From Actinomycetes bacterium (GTDB lineage: Bacteria; Actinomycetota; Coriobacteriia; Coriobacteriales; Eggerthellaceae): 41,180 nucleotides of DNA. A program made the position numbers and the translations under genes. This document shows, piece after piece, positions 40,383 to 41,180 of this stretch. Location: positions 1 to 41,180 of the forward strand of contig JAEYEL010000110.1 of the NCBI GenBank assembly GCA_023403475.1, read 5' to 3'. Under the pieces are notes generated by a model. The model did no database searches and was not told where the DNA came from. It was given only the letters and a program-made list of their open reading frames with translations. Every line of letters starts with the position of its first letter. The first letter of the stretch is position 1.

Positions 40383-41180
40383 AGCAATCTTCGGGCGCTA
40401 CTGGCCGGGAACCAGCCCCGTACACCGCATGGATCCGCGGGCGAAGCTTCTGCTTTCCCTCGTGTTCATGGTCGTCGTGTTCTGCGCGCAGAACTACGCG
40501 GGGCTTGCCGTATGCGCCGCCTTCACATTCGCGTTCTATGCGCTTGCGGAAATCCCTCTTAGCCAAGCGATGCGCTCCATCGCGCCGCTTTTGTTCCTCG
40601 TGGTTGTAACGGCGCTACTCAACGTGTTCTTCGTGCAGGGCGGCACAGTGTATTTCCAATGGTGGGTCGTCTGCATCAGCGAAGCCGGTCTGGCGCAGGC
40701 GGCATTCATCGCCTGCCGGTTGCTGCTGCTTTTGCTCGGCGTGAGCCTGCTCACCCTTGCCACGGCCACACTCGACATCACCGATGCGTTCGAGTACCTG
40801 CTCAAGCCCTTTTCCCGCATAGGCCTGCCCGCACACGAGCTTTCCATGATGATGGGCATAGCGCTGCGCTTCCTGCCCCAGTTCGCTTTCGAGCTTACCT
40901 GCGTCTACCGAGCCCAGATAAGTCGGGGTGCCACATTCTCGGGCTCGCTCAAAGGAAGGACGCGCATGCTCAGCTCGCTCATGGTTCCCCTGTTCACCAG
41001 TGCGTTTCGCCACGCGGAAACATTGTCGTTCGCCATGGAGGCGCGCTGTTATCACGGCAGCGCAGGCCGCACGCGCCTGCATCCGCTCGTGTTCACAAGG
41101 CTCGACGCAATGGGCGCGGCGGCGCTTGTCGTCATGTTCACCCTCGTCATAGCGGCGAATTTAATCCCTCAGCTCATCGC
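40372..41180 (+). CDS. ecfT: ECF transporter T component, partial (3' end beyond window)
   Basis: The first 269 residues of the membrane scaffold joining EcfA1/A2 to S components are in the window. The N-terminal GTSPVHRMDPRAKLLLSLVFMVVVF and the coupling region FRHAETLSFAMEARCYHG are typical EcfT signatures. ATG 40372 follows GGAGGCATCCC and overlaps the ecfA2 stop. Only a short C-terminal piece should be missing. Confidence 0.94.
   Translation, partial: MPGKAIFGRYWPGTSPVHRMDPRAKLLLSLVFMVVVFCAQNYAGLAVCAAFTFAFYALAEIPLSQAMRSIAPLLFLVVVTALLNVFFVQGGTVYFQWWVVCISEAGLAQAAFIACRLLLLLLGVSLLTLATATLDITDAFEYLLKPFSRIGLPAHELSMMMGIALRFLPQFAFELTCVYRAQISRGATFSGSLKGRTRMLSSLMVPLFTSAFRHAETLSFAMEARCYHGSAGRTRLHPLVFTRLDAMGAAALVVMFTLVIAANLIPQLI

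Overview
This 41 kb window is GC-rich bacterial chromosome. Gene content and protein style (Ala/Gly/Arg-rich, dense GTG/TTG starts, ATGA-type overlaps) suggest an anaerobic actinobacterium of the class Coriobacteriia, probably Eggerthellaceae; this is inference, because no rRNA or other marker gene is present. Most genes lie on the minus strand. The exceptions are a DUF454 gene, fic, and the riboflavin-transport operon at the right end.

Left part (1-18144): the N-terminal two-thirds of dnaE; a decapitated AAA/DUF4143 ATPase pseudogene among short repeats; a complete F-type ATP synthase operon (atpI-like, B, E, F, H, A, G, D, C) ending in a clear hairpin terminator; then a dCMP-deaminase-like gene, upp, glyA, rpiB, glpK, a monoacylglycerol-lipase-like hydrolase and tsaC. 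The lipase and glpK are 2 bases apart, with rpiB close behind, which suggests a small glycerolipid-to-sugar-phosphate unit.

18290-20450 is a gene graveyard next to a toxin-antitoxin pair: an ABC permease remnant with one in-frame TGA, the tail of its ATPase partner, a sliver of an RHS/YD-repeat protein, and an intact YafQ-like toxin with a RelB/DinJ-like antitoxin behind a promoter/operator.

20448-28715 is the most interesting block. A cobalamin-riboswitch-like leader precedes five minus-strand genes joined by ATGA, TAG|ATG, ATGA and GTGA junctions: a 1287-residue secreted, membrane-anchored protein (Ig-like modules, a transcobalamin-C-like DUF4430 domain, a PQQ-type beta-propeller); a second membrane-anchored DUF4430 protein; an ECF T component; a fused double ATPase; and an S component. 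I read it as a cell-surface vitamin B12 (or corrinoid) capture and import system. The architecture resembles a split analogue of animal transcobalamin/intrinsic factor docked on an ECF transporter.

28924-33440 carries a LuxR-family regulator overlapping a COG2509-type flavoprotein gene, followed upstream by a BaiN/HI0933-type flavoprotein with unusual repeat-containing insertions. Then come a DUF454 membrane protein and an AGCS-type amino acid:cation symporter whose 3' ends overlap, and a Fic protein behind an AT-rich palindromic control region.

The right end is a riboflavin uptake operon: promoter, FMN riboswitch with enlarged peripheral helices, intrinsic terminator, ribU, ecfA1, ecfA2 and ecfT (cut by the window edge). 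The window thus holds two ECF vitamin transporters, each behind its own riboswitch: one with a fused ATPase and dedicated surface binders, one with the separate A1/A2/T module that in many genomes serves several S components.
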